Origin: Magnetospirillum sulfuroxidans
Lineage (GTDB): Bacteria; Pseudomonadota; Alphaproteobacteria; Rhodospirillales; Magnetospirillaceae
Assembly: GCF_018224925.1 (NCBI RefSeq)
Contig: NZ_JAGTUF010000013.1
Location: 52,450-116,449 of the forward strand
DNA: 64,000 nt
Direction: 5' to 3'
Below are positions 19,254 through 27,954 of this stretch, one piece after another; positions within the stretch are counted from its first letter, which is position 1; each line of letters opens with the position of its first letter. The position numbers and the translations under genes were made by a program. Below the pieces are notes generated by a model. It was not told the DNA's origin, ran no database searches, and saw nothing but the letters and a program-made list of their open reading frames with translations.

Positions 19254-20693
19254 ATGGGTGCAGCGCTTGCCCGGCTGGTCTGGCGGCTGGGAATGCCGCT
19301 GGCCTTGCTGACATTGAGCATCATCGCCAGGACGCAATGGGATCAGGCCCCCTTTGTCGCCAAGCTGGATGGCAGCTTGCAAGACAAGCTGGAACTGTCG
19401 CTGGTGGTGCTGCAATGGATGGTTGGCGGCTGGCTGATCAACAAGGGCTTCGCCTTGATCGTCTGGCCGTTGGCCACGCGGCGCAACGGCGGCGCCCCGG
19501 TGCCGAAAATGCTGATGGATCTGGTCGCCCTGATGGTGTGGCTGACCCTGGCGGTGACCATGGCGGCAGTGGTCTTTGACCAATCGCTGACCGCGCTGCT
19601 GGCCACCTCGACGGTAACCTTGGGCGTCATCGGCTTTGCCGTGCGCGAACTGATCTCGGATTTCTTCGCCGGCATCGCGCTGTCCATCGAAAAACCCTTC
19701 GCCATCGGCGATTGGATCGAGGTGGACGCGGTCGCTGGCAAAGTGGTGGACATGACATGGCGGGCGGTGCGGCTGCTGACCACCGACGAGGTCACCATCA
19801 TCGTTCCCAACGGCAACATCGCCGCCGAAACCTTCCGCAATTATTCCCGCCCCGACACCTGGTTCCGCGACGAGTTGCTCATCCCGCTGCCCTTTGAGGT
19901 CACCCCCCAACAGGGCCAGCGCATCTTGCTGTCGGCGGTGACACAGATCCCCGAGCTGGCGGCCCATCACCGCACGTCGTCGGTGTCCATCGCCGAATAT
20001 GACGACCGTGGCGTCATCTGGCGGTTACTGTACTGGGCGCCCGATTTCGGCCGTCTCAGCTCCATCCGCTTCGCCGTCCACACCAACATCTTGCGCAATG
20101 TCCACATGTCGGGGCTGCGCATGCCGGTCCCCATGGAAGAAATCAGGGTGATGCGCAGTTCGCTGGGGGCCGAACTCAGTTCCATCGAGCGCATGCTGAA
20201 AACCTCGCCGGTTTTTTCCGCCTTGTCCGAGGACGATCTGGCCATCTTGGCCCGCACCGCCGAACAACGGGTGGTGCCCATGGGCAAGCCGATCCTGCAT
20301 CAGGGCGCGCCGGGGTCATCGCTGTTCTTGTTGAACGAAGGCCTGCTTTGCGTTTCGGTCGCCACCGCCGACGGTAGCCATACCCAAGTCGGCCAGATCG
20401 CCCCCGGCCACGTCTTCGGCGAAATGTCGCTGCTGACCGGCGCCCCCTGCGGCGCCACCGTCATTCCGGCCATGGATAGTCTGATCACCGAAATCGGCAA
20501 GGATTCCATGGCCGAATTGCTGAACCGGCGGCCATTGGTGGCGGAAACCCTAAGCCGTATCCTGGCCGAACGCCAAGGCCAGACGGCGGCGCGCATGGCC
20601 GCCGGGCAGGACAGCATGGAAATCGGCGACGACCAGGGCGCGGCGCGGCAGATGCTGGGGCGCATCCGCGCCTTCTTCAACATGCCGGGATGA
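19254..20693 (+). CDS. MscS-family mechanosensitive channel with C-terminal cyclic-nucleotide-binding domain
   Basis: This 479-residue inner-membrane channel has an N-terminal part with four hydrophobic segments. The MscS pore region follows (TLGVIGFAVRELISDFFAGIALSIEKPFAIGDWIEV) with the beta domain ending NYSRPDTWFRDELLIP. The last 130 or so residues form a cNMP-binding domain (VFSALSEDDLAILARTAEQ, GQIAPGHVFGEMSLLTGAPCGATV). Such proteins belong to the bCNG group of the MscS superfamily. ATG 19254 has an upstream GAGGGA site. It lies between the NeuB-family gene and hisA. Confidence 0.9.
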   Translation: MGAALARLVWRLGMPLALLTLSIIARTQWDQAPFVAKLDGSLQDKLELSLVVLQWMVGGWLINKGFALIVWPLATRRNGGAPVPKMLMDLVALMVWLTLAVTMAAVVFDQSLTALLATSTVTLGVIGFAVRELISDFFAGIALSIEKPFAIGDWIEVDAVAGKVVDMTWRAVRLLTTDEVTIIVPNGNIAAETFRNYSRPDTWFRDELLIPLPFEVTPQQGQRILLSAVTQIPELAAHHRTSSVSIAEYDDRGVIWRLLYWAPDFGRLSSIRFAVHTNILRNVHMSGLRMPVPMEEIRVMRSSLGAELSSIERMLKTSPVFSALSEDDLAILARTAEQRVVPMGKPILHQGAPGSSLFLLNEGLLCVSVATADGSHTQVGQIAPGHVFGEMSLLTGAPCGATVIPAMDSLITEIGKDSMAELLNRRPLVAETLSRILAERQGQTAARMAAGQDSMEIGDDQGAARQMLGRIRAFFNMPG

Positions 20694-20758
20694 TTGCCCC
20701 CGGACGCCGAGCTTGCTAGGTTGCGCATCTTCCTTCGTCCTGTGCCGAGACGCCGACC

Positions 20759-21484
20759 ATGATCCTGTTTCCCGCCATCGACCTGAAAGACGGCAATTGC
20801 GTGCGCCTCAAGCTGGGCCTGATGGAAGAGGCGACGGTGTTCAACACCGATCCCGGCGCCCAGGCCAAGGCTTTCGCCGATGCCGGCGCTCAGTGGATTC
20901 ACGTGGTTGACCTGAACGGCGCCTTCGCCGGCAAGCCGGTCAATGCCGCGGCGGTGGAAAGCATTTTGAACGCGGTCACCGCGCCGGTGCAATTGGGCGG
21001 CGGCATCCGCGACATGGCCACCATCGAGATGTGGTTGGACAAGGGGGTTTCGCGGGTCATTCTTGGCACCGTGGCGCTGCGCGATCCGCAACTGGTCAAG
21101 GATTCCTGCAAGCGTTTCCCAGGCCGAATCGCCGTCGGGATCGACGCCAAGGGCGGCAAGGTGGCGGTGGAAGGCTGGGCCGAGACCTCTGACCTGACCG
21201 TGCTGGACTTGGCCTTGAAGTTCGAAGATGCCGGCGTCGCCGCCATCATCTATACCGATATCGACCGCGACGGCGTGCTGGCCGGCCCCAATACCGCCGC
21301 GACGGCGGCCTTGGCCCAGGCCATTTCCACCCCGGTGATCGCTTCGGGCGGGGTGTCGTCCCTGGACGATCTGCGGGCCTTGAAAGCGGTCGCCGCATCC
21401 GGCATCGCCGGGGTGATTTCCGGCCGCGCCATCTATGACGGCCGCATCGACGTGGCCGCGGCCATCGCCTTGCTGGCGGAGTAA
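20759..21484 (+). CDS. hisA: Phosphoribosylformimino-5-aminoimidazole carboxamide ribotide isomerase HisA
   Basis: This 241-residue (beta/alpha)8 enzyme isomerises ProFAR to PRFAR in histidine synthesis. Family motifs are [17 protein letters not shown] with the catalytic Asp, [14 protein letters not shown]-like [14 protein letters not shown] and [13 protein letters not shown]. It is about 65 bases after the MscS-type gene and 5 bases before hisF, so hisA-hisF-hisE form a subgroup that may have its own promoter. Confidence 0.97.
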   Translation: MILFPAIDLKDGNCVRLKLGLMEEATVFNTDPGAQAKAFADAGAQWIHVVDLNGAFAGKPVNAAAVESILNAVTAPVQLGGGIRDMATIEMWLDKGVSRVILGTVALRDPQLVKDSCKRFPGRIAVGIDAKGGKVAVEGWAETSDLTVLDLALKFEDAGVAAIIYTDIDRDGVLAGPNTAATAALAQAISTPVIASGGVSSLDDLRALKAVAASGIAGVISGRAIYDGRIDVAAAIALLAE

Positions 21485-21489
21485 GTTTG

Positions 21490-22251
21490 ATGTTGAAGAT
21501 GCGCGTCATCCCCTGCCTGGACGTGAAAGACGGCCGCGTCGTCAAAGGCGTCAACTTCGTTGACTTGATTGACGCCGGCGATCCGGTCGAACAGGCGAAA
21601 ATCTATGACAAGGCCGGCGCCGACGAACTGACCTTTCTCGACATCACCGCCAGCGTCGACAATCGCGACACCATCTATGACGTGGTCAGCCGCACCGCCG
21701 AGGCCTGTTTCATGCCCTTGACCGTTGGCGGCGGCATCCGTCAGGTCGAAGACATCCGCAAGCTGCTGCTGGCCGGCGCCGACAAGGTATCCATCAACAC
21801 CGCCGCCGTCCATCGCCCCGAATTCGTGCGCGAAGCGGCGGAAAAATTCGGCAGCCAATGCATCGTTGTCGCCATCGACGCCAAGCAGGTGGGCGACGGC
21901 AAATTCGAAATCTTCACCCATGGCGGCCGCAACCCCACCGGCATCGACGCGGTGCAATGGGCCCGCCGCATGGTTCAATATGGCGCGGGGGAAATCCTGC
22001 TGACCTCCATGGACCGCGACGGCACCAAACAAGGTTTCAACCTGCCGCTGACCCGCGCCGTGGCCGATGCCGTCACCGTGCCGGTGATCGCCTCGGGCGG
22101 GGTGGGCACCCTTGACCATCTGGTCGAAGGCATCCGCGACGGTCACGCCACCGCCGTCCTTGCCGCCTCGATTTTCCATTTCGGCACTTTCACCATCGCC
22201 GAGGCCAAAGCCCACATGGCCGCCGCCGGCATCCCGGTGCGACCGGTCTGA
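21490..22251 (+). CDS. hisF: Imidazole glycerol phosphate synthase cyclase subunit HisF
   Basis: HisF makes imidazole glycerol phosphate and AICAR from PRFAR with ammonia from HisH. The 253 residues begin [23 protein letters not shown] (catalytic Asp in CLD) and include [31 protein letters not shown] and [15 protein letters not shown] 21490 is used; an in-frame TTG sits just before it. It is tightly spaced after hisA. Confidence 0.97.
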   Translation: MLKMRVIPCLDVKDGRVVKGVNFVDLIDAGDPVEQAKIYDKAGADELTFLDITASVDNRDTIYDVVSRTAEACFMPLTVGGGIRQVEDIRKLLLAGADKVSINTAAVHRPEFVREAAEKFGSQCIVVAIDAKQVGDGKFEIFTHGGRNPTGIDAVQWARRMVQYGAGEILLTSMDRDGTKQGFNLPLTRAVADAVTVPVIASGGVGTLDHLVEGIRDGHATAVLAASIFHFGTFTIAEAKAHMAAAGIPVRPV

Positions 22252-22342
22252 GGGAGAGCGCACAGATGGTTGAGCCCCTGATTTCCCAATCCGATAACCG
22301 CACCCAGATGGACTTTTGGGTTTTGGTGGAAAAGCCGCGCCA

Positions 22343-22663
22343 ATGACCGACCACGTTCTCGACCAGTTGTTTCAGGTGATCCAAAGCCGCCAAGGCGCCG
22401 ATCCCCAAACCAGCTATACCGCCAAGCTGTTCGCCAAGGGCCGCAAGAAGATCGCCCAGAAAGTGGGGGAAGAAGGCCTGGAGACCGCCATCGCCGCCGT
22501 ATCGGAAACCCCGGCCGACATCGCCGCCGAAAGTGCCGATCTGCTGTACCATCTGCTGGTGCTGTGGGCCGATGCCGGTATCGACCCTGCCGATGTGTGG
22601 GCGGAATTGGCCCGCCGCCAAGGCATTTCCGGCATCGCCGAAAAGAACGCGCGCCCCCAATGA
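22343..22663 (+). CDS. hisE: Phosphoribosyl-ATP pyrophosphatase HisE
   Basis: This 106-residue enzyme hydrolyses phosphoribosyl-ATP to phosphoribosyl-AMP, the second step of histidine synthesis. It is all-helical with the MazG-like metal-binding signature: KVGEEGLETAIAAV and ESADLLYHLLVLWAD. The ATG at 22343 gives the usual N-terminus TDHVLDQLFQVIQSRQ. A ~90-base gap separates it from hisF, and hit follows 39 bases later. hisI is not in the window, so HisE is a separate protein here. Confidence 0.96.
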   Translation: MTDHVLDQLFQVIQSRQGADPQTSYTAKLFAKGRKKIAQKVGEEGLETAIAAVSETPADIAAESADLLYHLLVLWADAGIDPADVWAELARRQGISGIAEKNARPQ

Positions 22664-22702
22664 GCCCATCCGCAACGAACCCATCCCCAACGAGGTTGTG
22701 TC

Positions 22703-23065
22703 ATGGCTTACGATAACAACAACGTCTTCGCCAAGATCCTGCGCGGCGAGATTCCGTGCAACAAGGTGTACGAGGACGACCACACCCTGGCCTTCCACGA
22801 CATCGCCCCCCAGGCCCCGGTGCATGTGCTGGTGATCCCCAAGGGGGCTTACCTCTCCATGGACGACTTCACCGCCAGGGCCGGCGATGCGGAAATCGCC
22901 GCCTTGTTCCGCGCCGTCAGCACGGTGGCCAAGATGGTCGGCGTCAGCGAGGACGGCTGGCGCCTGCTTTCCAATATCGGCGCCAATGGCGGCCAGGAAG
23001 TGCCACACCTGCATGTCCACATCTTCGGCGGCAAGCGCTTGGGCCGCATGGTGCCGAAAGAGTAA
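22703..23065 (+). CDS. HIT-family nucleotide hydrolase/transferase (HinT-like)
   Basis: This 120-residue histidine-triad protein starts with NVFAKILRGEIPCNKVYEDD and ends with the triad HLHVHIFGGKRLG, of the form H-x-H-x-H. HinT proteins hydrolyse purine nucleoside phosphoramidates. It follows hisE in alphaproteobacterial his clusters, though its link to histidine synthesis is unclear. It converges with asnB across about 45 bases. Confidence 0.94.
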   Translation: MAYDNNNVFAKILRGEIPCNKVYEDDHTLAFHDIAPQAPVHVLVIPKGAYLSMDDFTARAGDAEIAALFRAVSTVAKMVGVSEDGWRLLSNIGANGGQEVPHLHVHIFGGKRLGRMVPKE

Positions 23066-23111
23066 TCCCGCCCGCTGATCGGAACCGGGCAGCGGCAGGC
23101 CTTGACCCGTC

Positions 23112-24968
23112 TCAGCGCCGCTGCCCGCGCTCCCACGCTTCCAGAACCAGCAGCGCCCAGACCTTCAAGGAATGATCGCGCCGCCCGCCTTGGTGTTCCG
23201 CCAACAGGCGGGCGACCGGCGCCCATTCCAGCCCCAAAGCGGCCATGCGGGCGGCGTTCAGGCGCTGTTCCACCAGGGTCTTGAGATCGGTCTTGAGCCA
23301 CACCCCCATGGGCGGGTTAAAGCCCAGCTTGGGCCGGTCGACGATATGGGCGGGCAGCAGACGGCGCGCCACCGCCTTCAAAATCCCCTTTTTGCCGCCG
23401 GCAAAGCGGGTGGCCGCCGCCATGGTGCCGACGCATTCGATCAAGCGATGATCAAGGAAGGGGTGACGCAATTCCAGCGCCACCGCCATGCTCATGGCAT
23501 CGCCATAAGACAGCAGATTGCCCGGCAGGAACGACACCAGATCGGTTTGCTGCATGGCGTCGAGCGCCGCCATGGACGGCGATTGCCGGTAAAGATCAGC
23601 GATGGGCCGAGTGGGCATCCCCGTCAGTCCCAGCATTTGCCGCCGTTCCTCGGGATCGAAATATTCCACCCAGGACGCATACATCTGATCGGCCGGCAAC
23701 GTGCCCGCACTCAGGAATTCCCGTGCCCGCCGCCAGCCATGCCGCCCCGCGCTGCTTTCCGGGATAAGCTGCGCCGCCAGGCCGGCCAAGCCCCGCAACG
23801 GCTTTGGCGCCAGACGGCGATAACGTTCCGCCAACAGCCCGCCCTGATAGCGGGGATAGCCGGCGAACACTTCGTCGCCGCCATCGCCGACCAGGGCGAC
23901 CTTGAGATGCTGGCGCGCACTCAAGGATAAGTCGTGAATCAACAACGCGGTGGGATTGCCGAAGGGCTCGCCAAAGGCCCGCACCATGTCGTCCAGCAAA
24001 TCGGTAACGCCGGGACGGGCGGGAAGCTCGGCGTGAATGGTCCCCACATGATCGGCGACCGCCCGCGCGGCCACCCGTTCATCATAGGCCGGTTCATCAA
24101 AGGTCATGGTAAAGCTGCGCACCGGCGGCGCGCCGCTTTCCTGGGCAGCCCGGCTCATCAGCGCGGCGATGACCGAGGAATCGATCCCCCCCGACAGAAA
24201 ACAGCCAACCTCGACATCGGCGACCATGCGCAGACGCACGGCACTGTCGAGCAATGGCAACACCTCCTCCGCCGCTTCCTCCAGGCTGATGGCCCGCGCA
24301 CCGGTATAGGCCGGCTTCCACCATGTGCCGGTGGTGATATGGCCCGCCTTCCATTCCAGCCACTGGCCGGGCGGCACTTTGTGGATGCCCGCATGCAACG
24401 TGCGCGGCGCCGGCACGTACAGACAGGCGAGATATTCCGACAAGGCCTGGCGGTCCAGGCCCAAATCCAATTCCGGCTGACAGCGCAAGGTGTCGATTTC
24501 CGAGGCGAAGGCGATGCCGCCAGCGGGCAAAGCCCCCCACACCAGCGGCTTGACCCCCAGACGATCGCGCACCAGCAGCAAGGATCGGTCCTGCCGGTCC
24601 CACAAAGCAAAGGCGAACATGCCGATCAGCTTATGCAAGCACGCCCTGCCGTCGCGCATCAGCAGCCGCAGCAATACCTCGGTATCGCTGGCGGAAACGA
24701 ACATTTCGCCCACGGCTTCCAACTCGGCGCGCAAGGCGGCGTGATTGTAAATCTCGCCGTTGAAGGCAATGACCCAGCGGCCGCATGCGCTGTGCATGGG
24801 CTGCGCCCCGCCCGGCGACAGGTCGATGATGGCGAGACGGGCATGGGCCAGCCCCACCCCATCCTCACACCAGAGGTCTTGGGCATCGGGGCCGCGATGG
24901 GCCATGACCATCGCCATGCGCCGCAACAGATCGGGAGTGGCACGGGTACTGCCGGCAATGCCGCACAT
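23112..24968 (-). CDS. asnB: Asparagine synthase (glutamine-hydrolysing), AsnB family
   Basis: This 618-residue amidotransferase has an N-terminal class II glutaminase with nucleophile Cys2 (MCGIAGS), AHRGPDAQ and FNGEIYNH. The C-terminal ATP-pyrophosphatase synthetase has PP-loop SGGIDSS at residues 259-265 and VGDGGDEVFAGY. AsnB-like proteins make asparagine or amidate cell-envelope and secondary products. The gene lies 3 bases after a response-regulator-like gene, so they form an operon. Whether it makes free asparagine or modifies a glycan or peptide cannot be decided. Confidence 0.9.
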   Translation of the reverse strand: MCGIAGSTRATPDLLRRMAMVMAHRGPDAQDLWCEDGVGLAHARLAIIDLSPGGAQPMHSACGRWVIAFNGEIYNHAALRAELEAVGEMFVSASDTEVLLRLLMRDGRACLHKLIGMFAFALWDRQDRSLLLVRDRLGVKPLVWGALPAGGIAFASEIDTLRCQPELDLGLDRQALSEYLACLYVPAPRTLHAGIHKVPPGQWLEWKAGHITTGTWWKPAYTGARAISLEEAAEEVLPLLDSAVRLRMVADVEVGCFLSGGIDSSVIAALMSRAAQESGAPPVRSFTMTFDEPAYDERVAARAVADHVGTIHAELPARPGVTDLLDDMVRAFGEPFGNPTALLIHDLSLSARQHLKVALVGDGGDEVFAGYPRYQGGLLAERYRRLAPKPLRGLAGLAAQLIPESSAGRHGWRRAREFLSAGTLPADQMYASWVEYFDPEERRQMLGLTGMPTRPIADLYRQSPSMAALDAMQQTDLVSFLPGNLLSYGDAMSMAVALELRHPFLDHRLIECVGTMAAATRFAGGKKGILKAVARRLLPAHIVDRPKLGFNPPMGVWLKTDLKTLVEQRLNAARMAALGLEWAPVARLLAEHQGGRRDHSLKVWALLVLEAWERGQRR

Positions 24969-24971
24969 GGA

Positions 24972-25523
24972 TCAGAATTCCCCATTCAGGCGATAGCCGC
25001 CGATTTCAGTCAGCAGCAAACGGGCCTGGGCCGGATCGGCTTCGATCTTCTGACGCAGGCGATAGATATGCGTTTCCAGGGTGTGGGTGGTGATCTCGGG
25101 CGAATAGCCCCAGATTTGCGCCAGCAAATCGTCCCGGCGAACCACCCCGCCGGCCGTCAGCAGATGCGACAAAATCGCGACCTCCTTGTCGGTCAGCCGC
25201 ACCGTGCCGTCCTCCTTGGCCAGCAGACGCGCCGCCGGATCGAACCGCCACGGCCCAATCCGCAACGGCGGCGAGGCCTCGGTCAAGGCTTGGCCGATCG
25301 CCGTCAACAGGCTTCCCATGCGCACCGGCTTGGTCAACATCACCTGCGGAATGTTTTGGTCGGCGCGCGGGATGCTGGTCAGCACCAGCTGGAACGCCGC
25401 AACATCGCCCTGTTCGGCGGCGTCATAGCCGGCTTGGTCCAGCATCTCGATCAGAAGCTGGCGCAAGGCGGAATCATCATCGACGATCAAAATGCGGGGC
25501 CGAAAAGTCACAAGGGCGTCCAT
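24972..25523 (-). CDS. OmpR/PhoB-type DNA-binding protein with degenerate receiver domain
   Basis: The 183 residues contain a shortened receiver followed by a PhoB-type winged helix (LTDKEVAILSHLL, THTLETHIYRLRQKIEADP, LLTEIGGYRL). The receiver keeps the acidic pocket DDD (15-17) and the TKP lysine (Lys65). About 25-30 residues around beta3-alpha3 are missing, so no phospho-acceptor Asp remains (Thr/Ser at 49-50). No frameshift is evident because the frame is continuous. ATG 25523 is the natural start. It is likely phosphorylation-independent and may control asnB, 3 bases downstream. Confidence 0.85.
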   Translation of the reverse strand: MDALVTFRPRILIVDDDSALRQLLIEMLDQAGYDAAEQGDVAAFQLVLTSIPRADQNIPQVMLTKPVRMGSLLTAIGQALTEASPPLRIGPWRFDPAARLLAKEDGTVRLTDKEVAILSHLLTAGGVVRRDDLLAQIWGYSPEITTHTLETHIYRLRQKIEADPAQARLLLTEIGGYRLNGEF

Positions 25524-25554
25524 TGCGGTACGGCAAAACAGTGCCAGATATAAT
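25523..25554 (+). promoter_or_regulatory. Candidate promoter for ribA
   Basis: A perfect TATAAT (25549-25554) lies about 100 bases before ribA. The best -35-like match, TTGCGG at 25523-25528, gives a 20-base spacer, longer than ideal. The region lies between divergent genes, where a promoter is expected. Confidence 0.4.
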
Positions 25555-25607
25555 ACAGATGCCGCTTTGCGGAAATGGCGGTTCGCCAACTCTTTTTCCC
25601 AGCCTGG

Positions 25608-25633
25608 AAAAGGGCTATGGTGCCAGCCCCTTT
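25608..25633 (+). other. Hairpin in the ribA 5' leader
   Basis: AAAGGGCT and AGCCCCTTT can pair with one bulged base around an 8-base loop. It is 23 bases before the ribA start, with a six-T run after it at 25645-25650. The T-run is too far from the stem for a classical terminator. It does not look like an FMN riboswitch, which is larger. Confidence 0.35.
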
Positions 25634-25656
25634 GTGGACCAAGATTTTTTCGAACC

Positions 25657-26787
25657 ATGACCAAGCTGCTGGACACCACCCCAGGCCCAACCCAACCGGC
25701 CCCCGCTCCTCTGATCGCCGTTGACCGTGCGGTGGCGGAACTGCGTCGCGGCGCGGTCGTCGCCGTCCGCGCCGCCGGTGGGCGCATCGCCTATGTGCTT
25801 GCCGCCGAAGCGGCGACAGCGGAAAGTTTGGTCAATTTGACCACCATGTCTGGCAGCAAGCCCTTTTTGGTGCTGACCGGACGCCGTGTCGGGGTGCTGG
25901 GCCTGGCCCCGGCCCAGGCCGGCATGATCCGTCTGGACATGGCCGCCGGTCTGACGGCGGAAGCCGCGGCCTGGCTGGCCGATCCGGTGGTGCGCGACGT
26001 CAGCCGTCCCGATACCAGCGCCCTGACCTTGACGGCGCTGGCCGATGACACCGCCGCCGCCGCTTCGGTCACCTTGGCCAAGGTGGCGCGGTTGCTGCCC
26101 GCCACCATCGTCGCCATCCCCCCGGCCGGGGCCTTGCTGTTACAAGGCGTGCTGGTGGTCGATGCCGCCGACGTCATCGACCATAATCTCAATGCCGCCC
26201 GCACTCTGCGTCTGGTATCCCAAGCCCGAGTGCCGCTGTCGGGGGCGGAAAACGCCCGCATCGCCGCCTTTCGCCCCGCCGATGGCGGCATCGAGCATCT
26301 GGCCATCATCATCGGCGAACCCGATGGCGACCAGCCGGTACTGACCCGGCTGCATTCGGAATGCTTTACCGGCGACTTGCTGGGCTCGTTGCGCTGTGAT
26401 TGTGGCGATCAGTTGCGCGGCGCCATCGCCGAAATCGGCCAGGCCGGATCCGGCATCTTGCTGTATCTGTCGCAGGAAGGCCGCGGCATTGGGCTGGTCA
26501 ACAAGCTGCGCGCCTATGAACTGCAAGATGGCGGCTTCGATACCTTGGACGCCAATCTGCAACTGGGTTTCGACGACGACGAACGCATCTATCAACCGGC
26601 CATTCGCATGCTGGCGCTGTTGGGGGTCAAGCAGGTGCGGCTGCTGACCAACAATCCGCGCAAGGTCGACGCCCTGGCCGCCCACGGCGTCCAGGTGACG
26701 GAACGGGTGCCGCACATCTTTGCCTCCAACGATCACAATCAGGGCTATTTACGGACCAAGGCGACGCGTAGCGGCCATATGTTCTAG
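25657..26787 (+). CDS. ribA: GTP cyclohydrolase II RibA with degenerate RibB-like N-terminal domain
   Basis: The 376 residues fall into two parts. The C-terminal ~190 are GTP cyclohydrolase II, with zinc ligands Cys236, Cys247 and Cys249 in SECFTGDLLGSLRCDCGDQL and the catalytic LSQEGRGIGLVNKLRAY; it opens GTP for riboflavin synthesis. The N-terminal ~180 residues (AVDRAVAELRRGAVVAV..., VLAAEAATAESL) align in pattern with DHBP synthase (RibB). They lack the acidic EDREN substrate/metal motif, so that domain is probably inactive. ATG 25657 is used although the frame is open upstream. Confidence 0.9.
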   Translation: MTKLLDTTPGPTQPAPAPLIAVDRAVAELRRGAVVAVRAAGGRIAYVLAAEAATAESLVNLTTMSGSKPFLVLTGRRVGVLGLAPAQAGMIRLDMAAGLTAEAAAWLADPVVRDVSRPDTSALTLTALADDTAAAASVTLAKVARLLPATIVAIPPAGALLLQGVLVVDAADVIDHNLNAARTLRLVSQARVPLSGAENARIAAFRPADGGIEHLAIIIGEPDGDQPVLTRLHSECFTGDLLGSLRCDCGDQLRGAIAEIGQAGSGILLYLSQEGRGIGLVNKLRAYELQDGGFDTLDANLQLGFDDDERIYQPAIRMLALLGVKQVRLLTNNPRKVDALAAHGVQVTERVPHIFASNDHNQGYLRTKATRSGHMF

Positions 26788-26908
26788 ACCCTGGGCAGAA
26801 AATGCCCGGCCAAACCTTCCCCACCCATCAGCTAAATCCTTTATATACAACACGTTATGAACTGGCATGGACACTGCATAGAAGGTTCGGCCAATTCAGA
26901 GGTGCACC

Positions 26909-27952
26909 ATGTCCGTTTCCGCCGCCGCCAGTTCCGGATATACCGACCCGAACCAGTTCGCACCGGTTTTCGCCAGCGAAAACGCCACCACCGCGGCGAC
27001 ACAAAAGCAGCAGGACGCCAAGCACCTGACCCTGTTCGGCGAAGGTGACGATGAACCCAGCTTTTGGGATCTGTTGGACGTCATCAATCCCTTGCAGCAC
27101 ATTCCGGTGGTCAACACCCTTTACCAGGAACTGACCGGCGACAAGATCGGCGTCGGCGCCCGTCTGGCTGGCGGGGCTTTGTTCGGCGGCCCCATTGGCC
27201 TGGTTGCCTCGGCCATCGGCTGCATCGTCGAGGAAGAAACCGGCGACGATATCGGCGGCCATGTCATGGCCCTGTTCAAGGATGATGCCGCCAGCGACAG
27301 CGCCGTCGCCAGCGAAACGCCCGCTTCACCATCCCCGGACACGCCCGCCACCGCCCAAGCCGTCACCACCGACAAACCCAAGCAGATGGCGGCGATCGCA
27401 CCGCAAGAAGAATCCGCCCTGCCGGCGATCCCCATGCCCGAAACCCCGACGCCGACCGCCGCCACCGCCGCCGCCGCCGCCACTCCCGCGGCGATGATGT
27501 TCAGCGCCGATGGCTTGGTCACCCCACAAACCGCCGCCGCCACCGCCCCTGCCGTCACCACCCCTGTCGTCGCGTCCATCAAACCGATGCCGCTGAACAC
27601 CGCCAGCGCCCCCCGCTTCATGGCCCCGCCCAGCCGGACCATCAGCGCCGCCGAACAGGCGCCGCCGCCGGTGACCGTGCCCGTCTCTGGCGGCAGCAGC
27701 CGGTCCAATGTCCCGGTCACCGGCCGCAGCCCGCTGACCGGCCACACCCCGGACCCGATCGCCGTGCAAAAGGCCATGGCGCAGCAAGGCCTGACGCCAG
27801 GAACTCAGCACCCGATGCTGCCCAGCGCCAATCCCGCCGGCGGCTCGTCGGATTGGCTGCAATCCATGAACACGGCCCTGGATAAGTACCAAAAAGCCGG
27901 CAATCTGGCCGCGCGCGCCGAAAATCCCGCCACCATACAGACTTTGCAATAA
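26909..27952 (+). CDS. Uncharacterised protein with conserved N-terminus and low-complexity Ala/Pro tail
   Basis: The 347 residues have a structured-looking segment of about 75 residues near residues 40-115 (FWDLLDVINPLQHIPVVNTLYQELTG, then a Gly/Ala-rich ARLAGGALFGGPIGLVASAIG). The second half is Ala/Pro/Thr-rich and probably disordered. The conserved segment resembles a Rhodospirillaceae protein of unknown function; I name no domain. The Gly-rich hydrophobic helix pair might insert in a membrane. It ends 2 bases before an L,D-transpeptidase-like gene, so they are likely co-transcribed. Confidence 0.8.
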   Translation: MSVSAAASSGYTDPNQFAPVFASENATTAATQKQQDAKHLTLFGEGDDEPSFWDLLDVINPLQHIPVVNTLYQELTGDKIGVGARLAGGALFGGPIGLVASAIGCIVEEETGDDIGGHVMALFKDDAASDSAVASETPASPSPDTPATAQAVTTDKPKQMAAIAPQEESALPAIPMPETPTPTAATAAAAATPAAMMFSADGLVTPQTAAATAPAVTTPVVASIKPMPLNTASAPRFMAPPSRTISAAEQAPPPVTVPVSGGSSRSNVPVTGRSPLTGHTPDPIAVQKAMAQQGLTPGTQHPMLPSANPAGGSSDWLQSMNTALDKYQKAGNLAARAENPATIQTLQ

Positions 27953-27954
27953 CC

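Noticed and set aside
24972..25523. Frameshifted or pseudogene response regulator
   Set aside because: The frame runs through without a stop and both flanking domain parts are intact, so it is an in-frame loss rather than a broken gene.
23934..25553. A 539-codon plus-strand frame opposite asnB and the regulator
   Set aside because: It is the antisense of AsnB and the winged-helix protein, both with clear catalytic or DNA-binding motifs.
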